A stretch of DNA of 64,000 nt from Chitinasiproducens palmae. Its GTDB lineage: Bacteria; Pseudomonadota; Gammaproteobacteria; Burkholderiales; Burkholderiaceae. Made by a program: the position numbers and the translations under genes. Positions within the stretch are counted from its first letter, which is position 1. Every line of letters begins with the position of its first letter. This document shows positions 52,980 through 62,033 of the stretch, in pieces. The notes beneath the pieces were generated by a model. That model did no database searches. It was not told the origin of the DNA and saw only the letters and a program-made list of their open reading frames with translations. Location of the stretch: NCBI RefSeq assembly GCF_900095735.1, contig NZ_FNLO01000006.1, positions 62,001 through 126,000 of the forward strand, read 5' to 3'.

Positions 52980-53072
52980 GGGGCGATGCGGAGCACGCAG
53001 CGCGTGTTTCCGTGCGCAAGTGTCGATTGACAGAAGAGACGGCGGGCGGCAACATACACCAAACTCTTGGAT

Positions 53073-53084
53073 ATTGGATCCAAT
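53073..53084. promoter_or_regulatory. Operator candidate, site 3 (perfect palindrome)
   Basis: ATTGGATCCAAT is a perfect 12-bp palindrome, preceded by a second half-site TTGGATATT (53068-53076). It lies 54 bp before the binding-protein gene. It equals the two-sided ideal form of the motif at the other island sites. Confidence 0.6.
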
Positions 53085-53137
53085 TTACTCATCGGGATTC
53101 GTCTTTGACAGGACCTTTCGGCCACCAGGAGATTTGC

Positions 53138-54280
53138 ATGAACCGTCACATCACATGCTTCACTACCGCGGCGGGTGCCATGGCACTGTCATTCAGCGCG
53201 CATGCTGCCGACGTGCAATCCGTCAAGCTGGGGCTCGCAGCGCCCATGACGGGGGCGCAAGCCCAGTACGGCGCGGACTTCGCATCCGGTGTGCAACTTG
53301 CAATCGACGACTTCAATTCGACGAGGCCCAAGGTCGATGGCAAGGAGACGAAATTCGTACTGGAGGCGCTCGACGACCAGGCCGATCCGAAAGCCGGCAC
53401 CGTTGTTGCCCAGAAACTCGTCGACGACGGCATCAAGGGCATGTTGGGCCACTTCAATTCGGGGGTGACGATCCCGGCGTCGGCCGTCTATTCGCGTGCC
53501 GGCATTCCACAGATCTCGACCGCCACCGCGCCGGCCTACACGCGTCAAGGCTTCAAGACAACCTTTCGGATGATGACTTCCGATACGCAGCAGGGCAGCG
53601 TCATGGGTCGATACGTCGTCGAGACGCTTCAGGCGAAGCGCGTCGCGCTCATCGATGACCGCACTGCCTATGGCCAGGGCTTGGCCGAGCAGTTCGAAGC
53701 AGCCGTGAAGGCGGCCGGCGGCACCATCGTCGACCGCCAATTCACCTCCGACAAGGCCGTCGACTTTCGCGGCATTCTGACGGTCATCAAGTCCAAGCAC
53801 CCTGACCTCATCTACTACGCGGGCGCGGACGCGCAGTCGGCGCCGATGCTCAAGCAGGCGCGCAGCCTCGCCATCAAGTCGACGTTCGCGTCCGGTGAGA
53901 TGTCGAAGACCGAAGCGTTCATCAAGATAGCGGGTCCGGCGGCGGAGGGCGCCATCGTCTCGCTCGCGGGCCTGCCGCTCGACAAGATGCCCGGTGGCCC
54001 CGGCTTTACGCGGCGTTACAAGGCGAAGTTTGGCTCGGAGCCCACCACCTATGCGCCTTACACCTACGACGGCGCGATGGCCATGATGCAAGCGATGCAG
54101 AAGGCCAACTCGTCGGATCCGGCGGCATACCTGCCGGTGCTTGCGAAAACCGACATGAAGGGTGTGACGAGCGAGCATTTCGCTTACGACCGATATGGCG
54201 ACCTGCGTGATGCGATCATCACCGTCTACAAGTGCGAGAACGGGCAATGGACGCCCGCGACCGTACTTGGCTCGAAGTAA
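53138..54280 (+). CDS. LivJ-type ABC substrate-binding protein, no cognate permease nearby
   Basis: A 380-residue branched-chain-amino-acid-type binding protein (family Peripla_BP_6). The signal peptide MNRHITCFTTAAGAMALSFSAHAADV is cleaved after AHA. Mature landmarks are VKLGLAAPMTGAQAQYGADFASGVQLAIDDFN and KRVALIDDRTAYGQGLAEQFEAA. AGGAG precedes the ATG at 53138. No LivH, LivM, LivG or LivF gene is present in the window, so it must use a permease elsewhere or serve another role. It has its own operator. Confidence 0.88.
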   Translation: MNRHITCFTTAAGAMALSFSAHAADVQSVKLGLAAPMTGAQAQYGADFASGVQLAIDDFNSTRPKVDGKETKFVLEALDDQADPKAGTVVAQKLVDDGIKGMLGHFNSGVTIPASAVYSRAGIPQISTATAPAYTRQGFKTTFRMMTSDTQQGSVMGRYVVETLQAKRVALIDDRTAYGQGLAEQFEAAVKAAGGTIVDRQFTSDKAVDFRGILTVIKSKHPDLIYYAGADAQSAPMLKQARSLAIKSTFASGEMSKTEAFIKIAGPAAEGAIVSLAGLPLDKMPGGPGFTRRYKAKFGSEPTTYAPYTYDGAMAMMQAMQKANSSDPAAYLPVLAKTDMKGVTSEHFAYDRYGDLRDAIITVYKCENGQWTPATVLGSK

Positions 54281-54337
54281 GCGATGCCATGCGGCGCGGC
54301 AGCGCCGCCCAGTCGCGGGCAACCCTCACGGCACGAC

Positions 54338-55612
54338 ATGACTCAACAAGCTGAAGTTTCATCGAAGGTTTCCGACGTAGTGGTCGTGGGAGGCGGAATC
54401 GTTGGCCTTTCCTGCGCATGGTCGGCACTGCGCGAAGGCGCGACCGTCACGATGGTGGACCGCGACTTCGAAGGTGATCGCGCATCGCATGGGAACGCCG
54501 GTGGCATCGCGGTCACCGAGACCACGCCGATTGCCGTGAGCGGTATGTACACGAAGGCGTTGAAGTGGCTGTTCGACCCGCTGGGCCCGTTGTCGCTCGA
54601 CTGGAAGCATCTGCCTTCGGCATTGCCGTGGCTCGTGGCGTTTCAGCGCTGTGGAAACAAGGAGCGGTTTCGAGCCATCTCGCTCGCGCTGGCGCAACTG
54701 AACGACCGCGTCTACCAGGACATTGTTCCGATGTTCGAAGACATCGGTGCGATGAAACAGCTGTACCGTCGCGGCGCCATGACGGTCTATGAGACAGACG
54801 AAGCCTTCGCCGCCGACCAGCGGGAATGGACGTTCAAGCGTGAACTGGGTGTGCGCTGGCGAGCCCTTTCGCAGGCCGAGGTGCAAGCGCTCGAGCCGTC
54901 GCTCGCACCGGTTTTTCGGCATGGCGTGTTTCTGGAAGACTGGTCGCACATCGGTGACCCGAAGCAACTCGTGACACAGTTGCGCGACCGCGTCCGCGCG
55001 CTGGGCGCGACCTTCGTTTCAGGTACGGTAACGCGCCTCGACATGTCCGCTTCGCTTGCGCCTGCCGCAGTCACGGACACCGATGAGCACATCCGGGGGC
55101 GCCGGATCGTGGTCGCGACGGGGGCTTGGTCCGCCGCCCTGGCCGAGTCGATCGGCGACCGTGTCTTGTTGGACAGCGAGCGGGGCTACAACACGACGTT
55201 GCCCGAGCATGGCATCGGTCTGTCGCGTGAAGTGATTTTCGCCGAGCGCAAGTTCGTCGCCACGCCGCTCGACATTGGCGTGCGCATTGGCGGCGCGGCC
55301 GAGTTCGCGGGCTTGAAGGCGCCGCCGAACTACAAGCGCAGCGACGCGTTGCTGGCCCTCGGCAAGCGCTTCCTGCCCGGCATCAACGACGCCGGCGCGG
55401 TGAAGTGGATGGGTCATCGGCCGGCGACACCGGATTCGCTGCCAGTCATTGGTCGCTCGCCCCGCGCATCGTCAGTCATTTATGCGTTCGGCCATGGGCA
55501 TCTTGGTCTCACGCAGTCGGCAACCACAGGGGCGCTTGTCGCGGACCTGCTTGCCGGCCGTACACCCGGAATCAACCTCGAGCCCTACTCGATCAGTCGC
55601 TTTCGGAATTAA
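54338..55612 (+). CDS. FAD-dependent D-amino-acid dehydrogenase, probable D-hydroxyproline dehydrogenase
   Basis: A 424-residue DAO/DadA-type flavoprotein. VSDVVVVGGGIVGLSCAWSALREGATVTMVDRD is the FAD-binding start, SHGNAGGIA follows the second FAD strand, and KWMGHRPATPDSLPVIGRS with GHGHLGLTQSATTG closes the FAD site. In the hydroxyproline route this enzyme oxidises cis-4-hydroxy-D-proline to delta1-pyrroline-4-hydroxy-2-carboxylate. It is followed by the deaminase (61 bp gap) that uses that product and the epimerase that makes its substrate. A more general D-amino-acid role is possible. Confidence 0.87.
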   Translation: MTQQAEVSSKVSDVVVVGGGIVGLSCAWSALREGATVTMVDRDFEGDRASHGNAGGIAVTETTPIAVSGMYTKALKWLFDPLGPLSLDWKHLPSALPWLVAFQRCGNKERFRAISLALAQLNDRVYQDIVPMFEDIGAMKQLYRRGAMTVYETDEAFAADQREWTFKRELGVRWRALSQAEVQALEPSLAPVFRHGVFLEDWSHIGDPKQLVTQLRDRVRALGATFVSGTVTRLDMSASLAPAAVTDTDEHIRGRRIVVATGAWSAALAESIGDRVLLDSERGYNTTLPEHGIGLSREVIFAERKFVATPLDIGVRIGGAAEFAGLKAPPNYKRSDALLALGKRFLPGINDAGAVKWMGHRPATPDSLPVIGRSPRASSVIYAFGHGHLGLTQSATTGALVADLLAGRTPGINLEPYSISRFRN

Positions 55613-55673
55613 CGGGGTCCCCGCGACCTCTATCTTGCAGCGGGCGTCCCGCACTACTATCTAAAGGTGTGTC

Positions 55674-56576
55674 ATGGCAGTTGAATGGAAAGGTGTTTTT
55701 CCCGCGGTCACCACGAAGCTGAAGGACGACGGCTCGCTCGACCACGACGCAATCAAGGCGGGCTTGCATCGCCTCATCGAGAATGGCGTGAGCGGCGTCG
55801 TCATGATGGGCATGGTCGGCGAGAACGCACAGCTCACGCCGGAAGAAAAGCGCACGGTCCTGAAGTTGGCGGTCGAAACCGTCGACGGTCGCGTGCCGGT
55901 CATTTCTGGTCTCGCGGAAACGAACACGGCGGCCGCCGTTCAGTTCGCGAAGGATGCCGAAGCCCTCGGCGTGCGAGGCCTGATGGTTTTTCCAGGTCTT
56001 ACGTACAAGTCGGAAAGCCGTGAAACGATCGCGTTCTACAAGACTATCGCGAAGGCGTCGAAGCTCGAGATCCTGCTGTACAACAACCCGCGTGGCTACG
56101 GTGTCGACCTGACCCCGGACGTGGTGGCAGCGCTACTCGAAGAGCCGACCATCACGGCCATCAAGGAAGAGTCGTACGACACCACACGCGTCACGGATCT
56201 GCTCAGCCGCTTCGAAGGTCGCCTGAACGTGGTCTGCGGCGTCGACGATCTGGTGCTCGAATCGGTGGCCCTGGGCGCCAAGTGCTGGGTGTCGGGCATG
56301 GCCAACGCAGTGCCCAAGGCGTCGGTCGAACTCATCGACCTGGCAGTCGCGGGTAACTTTGAGGCGGCACGCAAGCTCTACCGCGTGCTGATCGAGCTGT
56401 TCCACCTGGACACGCATGTGAAGCTGGTTCAGTACATCAAGCTGGCGGAAAACATCACGGCGGGCTACCCGGAGCACGTCAAGGCGCCGCGCCTAAAGCT
56501 CGAAGGCGAAGAGCGCAAGAAAGTGGTCGCCATCGTCGAGAAGACGATGACTGATCTGCAGGCGTTGGCGCGGTAA
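55674..56576 (+). CDS. lhpC: Delta1-pyrroline-4-hydroxy-2-carboxylate deaminase (DapA family)
   Basis: A 300-residue dihydrodipicolinate synthase-fold enzyme. The Schiff-base lysine is K164 in TAIKEESYD, with YNNPRGYGVDL holding the catalytic Tyr and MGMVGENAQLTPEEK the phosphate-loop equivalent. Among DapA-family proteins, the neighbours define the LhpC/HypD role: deamination and dehydration to alpha-ketoglutarate semialdehyde, NH3 lost. Placed between the D-hydroxyproline dehydrogenase and the epimerase gene. Confidence 0.85.
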   Translation: MAVEWKGVFPAVTTKLKDDGSLDHDAIKAGLHRLIENGVSGVVMMGMVGENAQLTPEEKRTVLKLAVETVDGRVPVISGLAETNTAAAVQFAKDAEALGVRGLMVFPGLTYKSESRETIAFYKTIAKASKLEILLYNNPRGYGVDLTPDVVAALLEEPTITAIKEESYDTTRVTDLLSRFEGRLNVVCGVDDLVLESVALGAKCWVSGMANAVPKASVELIDLAVAGNFEAARKLYRVLIELFHLDTHVKLVQYIKLAENITAGYPEHVKAPRLKLEGEERKKVVAIVEKTMTDLQALAR

Positions 56577-56697
56577 TCGGCCAACCTGCCCGCGAGTCGC
56601 TTCGCGGCCGATACCGCCGCGAGCACACCGACCGGCGACGCGGGCAGCCGTTGCGCGCGCGTCGCGCGACCTCGTAAAACAATTTGATGGTACGGCA

Positions 56698-57696
56698 ATG
56701 AAATCGACATTCTTCTGCATCGACGGGCATACCTGTGGGAATCCGGTTCGTGTCGTCGCGGGAGGCGCGCCCGCACTCGAAGGCGCCAACATGCTTGAGA
56801 AACGAGCCCACTTCGAGCGCGACTTCGATTGGATTCGCACGGCGCTCATGTTCGAGCCGCGCGGGCACGAAGTGATGTCGGGAAGCATTCTGTACCCTCC
56901 GACGCGTCCTGACTGTGACGTGGCAATTCTGTTCATCGAAGTCAGCGGTTGTCTGCCGATGTGCGGGCACGGCACCATCGGAACCGTCACGACCGCCATC
57001 GAGAATGGTCTGGTTCGCCCTCGAGAGGCTGGCGTCCTGCGCCTTGAAACGCCCGCTGGCCTCGTCATCGCGCGCTACAAGATGGATGGCGACCACGTCG
57101 ACTCGGTCCGGCTCATCAACGTTCCGTCGTTTCTGTACGCCACCGATCTATCGGTCGAGGTGGACGGACTCGGCGAAGTTAGATTCGACGTGGCCTACGG
57201 TGGCAACTTTTACGCGATCGTCGAGCCCCAATCCGCCTACGCCGGTCTGCACCAATTGAAGCCGTCGGACATCCAACGGCTGAGTCCCATCCTTCGTCGG
57301 AAAGCGAACGAGAAATACTCGTTTGTCCATCCTGAAACGCCGGCGATCAAGGGCCTGAGCCACGTGATGTGGACCGGCGAGCCGACGGTCGACGGCGCAA
57401 GCTCGCGCAACGCGGTTTTCTACGGTGAGAAGGCCATCGACCGCTCCCCTTGCGGCACCGGTACCTCCGCGCGCATGGCACAGCTTGTCGCCAAGGGAAA
57501 ACTCGGCATTGGCGAGCGCTTCGTCCATGAAAGCATTATCGGGACGATGTTCAACGGAATCCCCGAATCGACGGCGACAGTGGGCACGCACGACGGCATT
57601 GTGCCAAGTATCGAAGGCTGGGCGCGCGTCACGGGGCACAACACCATCTTCGTCGACGACCGGGACCCGTTGGCCAGGGGCTTCTTGCTGAAGTGA
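56698..57696 (+). CDS. lhpA: 4-hydroxyproline 2-epimerase (proline racemase family)
   Basis: A 332-residue proline racemase-fold protein. IDGHTCGNPVRVVAGGAP is the family N-terminus. Both catalytic Cys are present: C89 in PMCGHGTIG and C252 in DRSPCGTGTSARMA. Two Cys distinguish epimerases from trans-3-hydroxyproline dehydratases, which have Thr at the second place. It converts trans-4-hydroxy-L-proline to cis-4-hydroxy-D-proline, the first catabolic step. Ribosome site is weak. Confidence 0.9.
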   Translation: MKSTFFCIDGHTCGNPVRVVAGGAPALEGANMLEKRAHFERDFDWIRTALMFEPRGHEVMSGSILYPPTRPDCDVAILFIEVSGCLPMCGHGTIGTVTTAIENGLVRPREAGVLRLETPAGLVIARYKMDGDHVDSVRLINVPSFLYATDLSVEVDGLGEVRFDVAYGGNFYAIVEPQSAYAGLHQLKPSDIQRLSPILRRKANEKYSFVHPETPAIKGLSHVMWTGEPTVDGASSRNAVFYGEKAIDRSPCGTGTSARMAQLVAKGKLGIGERFVHESIIGTMFNGIPESTATVGTHDGIVPSIEGWARVTGHNTIFVDDRDPLARGFLLK

Positions 57697-57739
57697 CGAC
57701 CGACGCGCTCGATCACGCCATACATTCTCGGAAAATCCA

Positions 57740-58975
57740 ATGCTGATATTGAAGAACGCGCGCGTTCTAGACGTCAACCACGAGCGCGACACGGGGCGGT
57801 ACGCCATTGTTGTCGACGGAGATGTCATCAAGGACGTCACGCTTGAGCCGGTGTCGACAGACGGCGCGCAGGTGATCGACCTTGACGGAAAGACGGTCAT
57901 GCCCGGCATGATCGACTGCCACGCGCACGTTATCGCTTCTGTCGCGCACCTCGGCAACAACGGCCGTTTACCCAACACTTTCGCGGTCCTGCGGGCCGTG
58001 CCCATTTTGCACGACATGCTCAATCGCGGCTTCACAACCGTGCGCGATGCGGGCGGCGCCGACTACGCCCTCTCGCGCGCAGTCGAGGAAGGCGTGATTG
58101 CCGGGCCGAGGTTGTTTGTCGCGGGCAAGGCGTTGTCGCAGACCGGCGGACACGGAGACTTCCGTGAGCGCTTCGACGATTCGAATCCGGACCCCTGCGG
58201 ATGCCATCGCAATCTAGGCGCGATCGGGCGCATTGTCGACGGTGTAGACGATGTGCGAAAGGCCGTTCGCGAAGAGATGCGTGCCGGTGCGCACCACATC
58301 AAGATCATGGCTTCCGGCGGCGTCGCGTCGCCCACCGACCCGATCGGCAACCTGCAGTTTTCCGTCGATGAAATCAAAGCGATCGTTGAGGAAGCGACGT
58401 CGCACCAGACGTACGTGATGGCGCACGCTTATACCGGCAAAGCCATTGCGCGCGCGGTCAGGCTCGGCGTTCGGACGATCGAACACGGCAATCTGATCGA
58501 CGATGAAGCTGCGGCGGTGATGGCCGAACACGGCGCATTCGCGGTCCCGACGCTGGTGACCTACGACGCAATGAGCAAGGTCGGCGCCGAAGCGGGGGTG
58601 TCGGAGAGCGCGTTGGCGAAGAACGAGAACGTTCGAATCCAGGGATTGAAGGCGCTTGAATTGCTCAAGCGGCACGGGGTCAAGATGGGGCTTGGCACCG
58701 ATCTGCTGGGCAACATGCATCGGTTTCAAAGTGACGAGCTGCGCATTCGCTCGGATATCCTCGGCGCGTTTGAAACGATTTGCCAGGCAACGGCGATCGG
58801 CGCCGAGATTGTCGGGCAGCAGGGCAAGCTGGGCGTGGTGGCGGCGGGTGCTTGTGCAGACTTGCTAGTGGTCGACGGCGACCCGTTACAGGACATCGGG
58901 GTATTGACGGGTCAAGGCGAGCGTATCGTCGGGGTGATGAAGGGTGGCGCATGGGTACGTGAAACACTGTCCTGA
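57740..58975 (+). CDS. Metal-dependent amidohydrolase, prolidase/Xaa-Pro-type
   Basis: A 411-residue amidohydrolase superfamily member. Metal ligands are DCHAHV (HxH), the carboxylated Lys in AHHIKIMASGGV, His in VMAHAYTGKA and TIEHGN, and Asp in GLGTDLLGN; all five are intact. The QTGGHGDFR loop resembles the imidazolonepropionase-like/Sgx9260 group of prolidases acting on Xaa-Pro or N-acyl-proline. In this cluster it may release hydroxyproline from peptides or acylated forms. No signal peptide, so cytoplasmic. Confidence 0.8.
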   Translation: MLILKNARVLDVNHERDTGRYAIVVDGDVIKDVTLEPVSTDGAQVIDLDGKTVMPGMIDCHAHVIASVAHLGNNGRLPNTFAVLRAVPILHDMLNRGFTTVRDAGGADYALSRAVEEGVIAGPRLFVAGKALSQTGGHGDFRERFDDSNPDPCGCHRNLGAIGRIVDGVDDVRKAVREEMRAGAHHIKIMASGGVASPTDPIGNLQFSVDEIKAIVEEATSHQTYVMAHAYTGKAIARAVRLGVRTIEHGNLIDDEAAAVMAEHGAFAVPTLVTYDAMSKVGAEAGVSESALAKNENVRIQGLKALELLKRHGVKMGLGTDLLGNMHRFQSDELRIRSDILGAFETICQATAIGAEIVGQQGKLGVVAAGACADLLVVDGDPLQDIGVLTGQGERIVGVMKGGAWVRETLS

Positions 58976-58993
58976 CGAAACCTCTCTGACTGG

Positions 58994-59040
58994 ATTCTGT
59001 ATCCTGGCGAACGGAACATGCTACTATGGCTAATGTATCC
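58994..59040. promoter_or_regulatory. Two operator candidates before the GntR gene, sites 4 and 5
   Basis: TGTATCC occurs at 58998-59004 (in ATTCTGTATCCTGG) and again at 59034-59040 (in TAATGTATCCTAAG), 36 bases apart and both on the plus strand. They flank a TACTAT sequence (59022-59027) that could be a -10 box. This suggests autoregulation of the GntR gene. Confidence 0.55.
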
Positions 59041-59056
59041 TAAGTCCTGAACTTTC

Positions 59057-59779
59057 ATGCGCCAGGCCGCCGCCAAACGACGCAGCAACGAAGCGTCAGC
59101 ACCCAGCGAAGTCCTCGCGGAAGAGACGACGCGAAAGATTGTTCGACCCACCACGGTCGAATTGGTGACGACAGCAGTGCGGCAGCGAATCCTTAGCGGC
59201 GAGTACGCTCCCGGGGAAGTGCTTCGCCAAGAGGCGCTCGCCGACGAACTCGGCGTAAGCCGGGTGCCCGTTCGTGAGGCGATCACGCGTTTGACGGCGG
59301 AAGGTCTCCTGACCAGCGTCCCGCATAGAGGCGCGTATGTCGCCGAACTATCGGTCGACGAGGTAAAGGAGACGTTCGACATTCGTCTCAGGCTCGAACC
59401 ATGGATTTTCGCGGAAGCGATAGCGTGCATCACCGAAGCGGAGATCCGCAAGGCCGAGCGTCTGGTCAAGGAGATGGATAAAGCCGACTCGGGCGTTTGG
59501 GGCCAGCTTAACTGGCGTCTGCATGAGACGCTGTATTTGCCGGCGCAAAAGGAAATCACGCTCCAAATGCTGCGCGTGTTGCACGATCGCAGTGACCGCT
59601 ACTTTCGTTTCCAGGCGGTCCAGGTGCCTGTTCGTGAGCAGTCGCATGAAGAGCACATGGCGATGATCAAGGCTTGCAGATCTCGCGATGTGAAGCTCGG
59701 CGCCAAGCTGCTGGAAGAACACGTAAAGACCGCGTCAAAACAGATCATGGCTGTCGTCGAAGCGGTGATGTCGCGATAG
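59057..59779 (+). CDS. GntR-family (FCD) regulator of the hydroxyproline island
   Basis: A 240-residue regulator with a winged helix from about residue 35 (TTVELVTTAVRQRILSGEYAPGEVLRQEALADELGVSRVPVREAITRL) and an FCD domain after about 105 (FDIRLRLEPWIFAEAIACI, NWRLHETLYLPAQ, REQSHEEHMAMIKA). It resembles HypR-type repressors of hydroxyproline genes in other proteobacteria by position and family. Probable ligand is hydroxyproline or a pathway intermediate. It is flanked upstream by two operator sites. Confidence 0.88.
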   Translation: MRQAAAKRRSNEASAPSEVLAEETTRKIVRPTTVELVTTAVRQRILSGEYAPGEVLRQEALADELGVSRVPVREAITRLTAEGLLTSVPHRGAYVAELSVDEVKETFDIRLRLEPWIFAEAIACITEAEIRKAERLVKEMDKADSGVWGQLNWRLHETLYLPAQKEITLQMLRVLHDRSDRYFRFQAVQVPVREQSHEEHMAMIKACRSRDVKLGAKLLEEHVKTASKQIMAVVEAVMSR

Positions 59780-59814
59780 GACGGCGCAAGCACGCGACTT
59801 CATCGCGTCTTGTC

Positions 59815-61398
59815 TTACTTCGCCATGCGCAGGTCACCGTCGATGCGGCGGTTCAACCCCAGCGGATTGTCGTTCTTCAGCGCGTCGGGGAGCAGCGGAG
59901 CAGGAACGTCCTGATAGCAGACAGGTCGCAAGAAACGACTGATTGCCAGGCTGCCGACCGATGTGGAACGGCCATCCGCGGTCGACGGGAAGGGACCGCC
60001 GTGTACCATCGCGTGTCCCACTTCCACGCCCGTCCCGAAGCCGTTCACCAAGATGCGTCCGGTTCGACGCTCGAGCGCGGGCAGCAAGGCCTTTGCGTCG
60101 GCGTAATCGGCTTCGTCGATGTGCAGCGCCGCCGTCAGCTGCCCTTCAAGCGATTCGATGAGTTCGCGCATCGCGTCAATGCCGCGGCATCGCACGATCA
60201 ATGCCGCCGCGCCGAAGATCTCTTCCTGTAATTCGGGATGATCGCGGAAGCTGTCGGCGTCGGTGACGAACAGAGCGGACTGGCCTTCATTGACGGCCCT
60301 TGCTTCGAGCCCACGCGCCGCCATCGTCACCTTCGGGTGTCCCGCAGTTTTCGCCACCGCGCTGGCGTACGCCGTTCCGATGGCCGGCGTGAGCATTGTT
60401 TGAGCAGGCGTCTGCCGGAGCGCCGTCGATGCCGCCGCCACGAACGCGTCGAGCTCGGGACCCTCGACAGCGATCACCAATCCCGGATTGGTACAGAACT
60501 GTCCCGCACCAAGCACCAATGAACCAACGAACGCGCGACCGAGGTCTGCTGCGCGGCTCTTCAGGGCATTAGGAAACAGCAACACCGGATTGATGCTGCT
60601 CATTTCCGCGTACACCGGGATTGGCTCGGCGCGGGCCGCGGCGAGGTTCATCAGCGCTGTGCCGCCACTGCGGGAGCCGGTGAAGCCGACCGCTTTGATG
60701 CGTCGATCAGTGACGAGTGCCTGACCGATCTCGCGACCACTATCGAACAGTAGGGAGAACGTGCCTTCGGGCATTGCACAATCGTTCACCGCCTTCTGCA
60801 CCGCGCGACCGACGAGTTCGGACGTCCCCGGATGCGCGGAATGTGCCTTGACGATCACCGGGCAACCGGCGGCCAGCGCCGAGGCGGTGTCGCCGCCGGC
60901 GACCGAGAATGCCAGCGGAAAATTGCTCGCGCCGAAGACCGCGACGGGGCCTACCCCGATCTGACGCAGACGCAAGTCGACGCGCGGTAGCGGCTTTCGG
61001 TCCGGCTGAGCCGGATCGAGGCGCGCGCCGAGGAAATCGCCGACGCGGACGACACCGGCGAACAGACGCAGTTGGCCGACGGTACGGCTGCGTTCGCCTT
61101 CGAGCCGCGCGCGCGGCAGCCCGCTTTCGGTCATGCACCGCTCGATCAGCTCGTCGCCAATGTCGAGAATGTTCTGCGCGATCGTCTCAAGAAAATTCGC
61201 GCGCGCTGCCAGCGCGGTGTCGCGGTAGAGATCGAACGCCTGCCACGCGAGTGCGCACGCACGGTCGAGATCGACGAGACTCGCCCCCCCGAAAGGAGGC
61301 GTGATGCGCTCACCTGTCGCGGCGTCGACGGCGTCGATCGAACCGTTGATCCCGTGGAACGAGTGTCGACCAATCAGCAAATTACCGGTGAGTTGCAT
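59815..61398 (-). CDS. Alpha-ketoglutarate semialdehyde (2,5-dioxovalerate) dehydrogenase
   Basis: A 527-residue aldehyde dehydrogenase, the usual length of ketoglutarate semialdehyde dehydrogenases (about 525). [38 protein letters not shown] binds NAD(P), the general-base Glu is in [11 protein letters not shown], and the nucleophile Cys is in [13 protein letters not shown], all diagnostic for this group. It finishes the hydroxyproline pathway by making 2-oxoglutarate. AAGGA precedes the ATG at 61398. It is convergent with the GntR gene and has its own operator at 61513. Confidence 0.9.
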   Translation of the reverse strand: MQLTGNLLIGRHSFHGINGSIDAVDAATGERITPPFGGASLVDLDRACALAWQAFDLYRDTALAARANFLETIAQNILDIGDELIERCMTESGLPRARLEGERSRTVGQLRLFAGVVRVGDFLGARLDPAQPDRKPLPRVDLRLRQIGVGPVAVFGASNFPLAFSVAGGDTASALAAGCPVIVKAHSAHPGTSELVGRAVQKAVNDCAMPEGTFSLLFDSGREIGQALVTDRRIKAVGFTGSRSGGTALMNLAAARAEPIPVYAEMSSINPVLLFPNALKSRAADLGRAFVGSLVLGAGQFCTNPGLVIAVEGPELDAFVAAASTALRQTPAQTMLTPAIGTAYASAVAKTAGHPKVTMAARGLEARAVNEGQSALFVTDADSFRDHPELQEEIFGAAALIVRCRGIDAMRELIESLEGQLTAALHIDEADYADAKALLPALERRTGRILVNGFGTGVEVGHAMVHGGPFPSTADGRSTSVGSLAISRFLRPVCYQDVPAPLLPDALKNDNPLGLNRRIDGDLRMAK

Positions 61399-61512
61399 CG
61401 GATGCGTGTCCTTGCGAAGCGTGACGCGAATTTGTCCGGGGAGACGCGGCAGGTCCGCGCGGCGACGCGCCAACCGCCTTGCCTTGAAACTACAAAAGCT
61501 GGATGACGAATA

Positions 61513-61532
61513 GTATCCTGGATACAATATTC
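61513..61532. promoter_or_regulatory. Operator candidate for the aldehyde dehydrogenase, site 6
   Basis: GTATCC-T-GGATAC (61513-61525) is a perfect inverted repeat with a one-base centre, extended rightward to TGGATACAATATTC. Read on the minus strand it gives GAATATTGTATCCA, identical over 14 bases to site 1 (49503-49516). It lies about 115 bp before the dehydrogenase start. Confidence 0.6.
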
Positions 61533-61831
61533 TCGCTCGATTATATGTGTGTGCCGGCCATCCGGCGATGCAGCGAAGCGTGGTCGAGTGTGCGCGGACG
61601 CCCGGTCGGACTCCGCCAGGCGCAGGCAATACCCTTCGTTGCTGTTCCATCAAGCCTTGCATCTGCACAGCCGTCGCTCTGAGCTCCGATCCGGCTTGCT
61701 CCCGCGCGCACGATGGCCTGGCCGCGCAGTCGGAGACGCGGCACAGCTCCCGTCACGGCTTCATCGCCGCCTTGTCCACGTCCCAGCTGCCAGCGCCCAG
61801 CCGCAGGCGACCCCGTTCTATGCCAACGGCG
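61533..61831. other. Intergenic region
   Basis: Nothing recognisable in this 300-base stretch between the operator and the possible ABC remnant. Confidence 0.35.
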
Positions 61832-62033
61832 CTCGCAGCGATGCGGCCGGACGAGATCGACGGTCCGATTCGCCAGTTACGAACGCATGAGCGTACAGTT
61901 CCGGGGTGTCGATCGCCTCGGTTCGGAAGTTTGCAAGCAGCCTGTCGCGGACGAGCGGCCGCATCACACGCTGGCCACCGGAGATCAGGTCGATTTCGTG
62001 GTGGCCACGAGATTGGTGCAACGGACGCCTTAA
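61832..62033 (+). pseudogene. Possible remnant of the C-terminus of a UgpC/MalK-type ABC ATPase
   Basis: Two frames read in sequence resemble the end of a sugar- or polyamine-type ABC ATPase. LAAMRPDEIDG (61832-61864) recalls the GIRPEHI segment. After a frameshift, SVQFRGVDRLGSEV and then HTLATGDQVDFVVATRLVQ (from 61887) recall VEVVERLGSET and LRPGDxVxLxxDPARLH of the TOBE region. No Walker motifs remain. The similarity is weak and by eye only. Confidence 0.25.

Noticed and set aside
53105-53137. TTGACA at 53105 as the -35 box of the binding-protein promoter
   Set aside because: A 17-base spacer leads into the ribosome site with no -10-like sequence, and the transcript would start after the gene begins.
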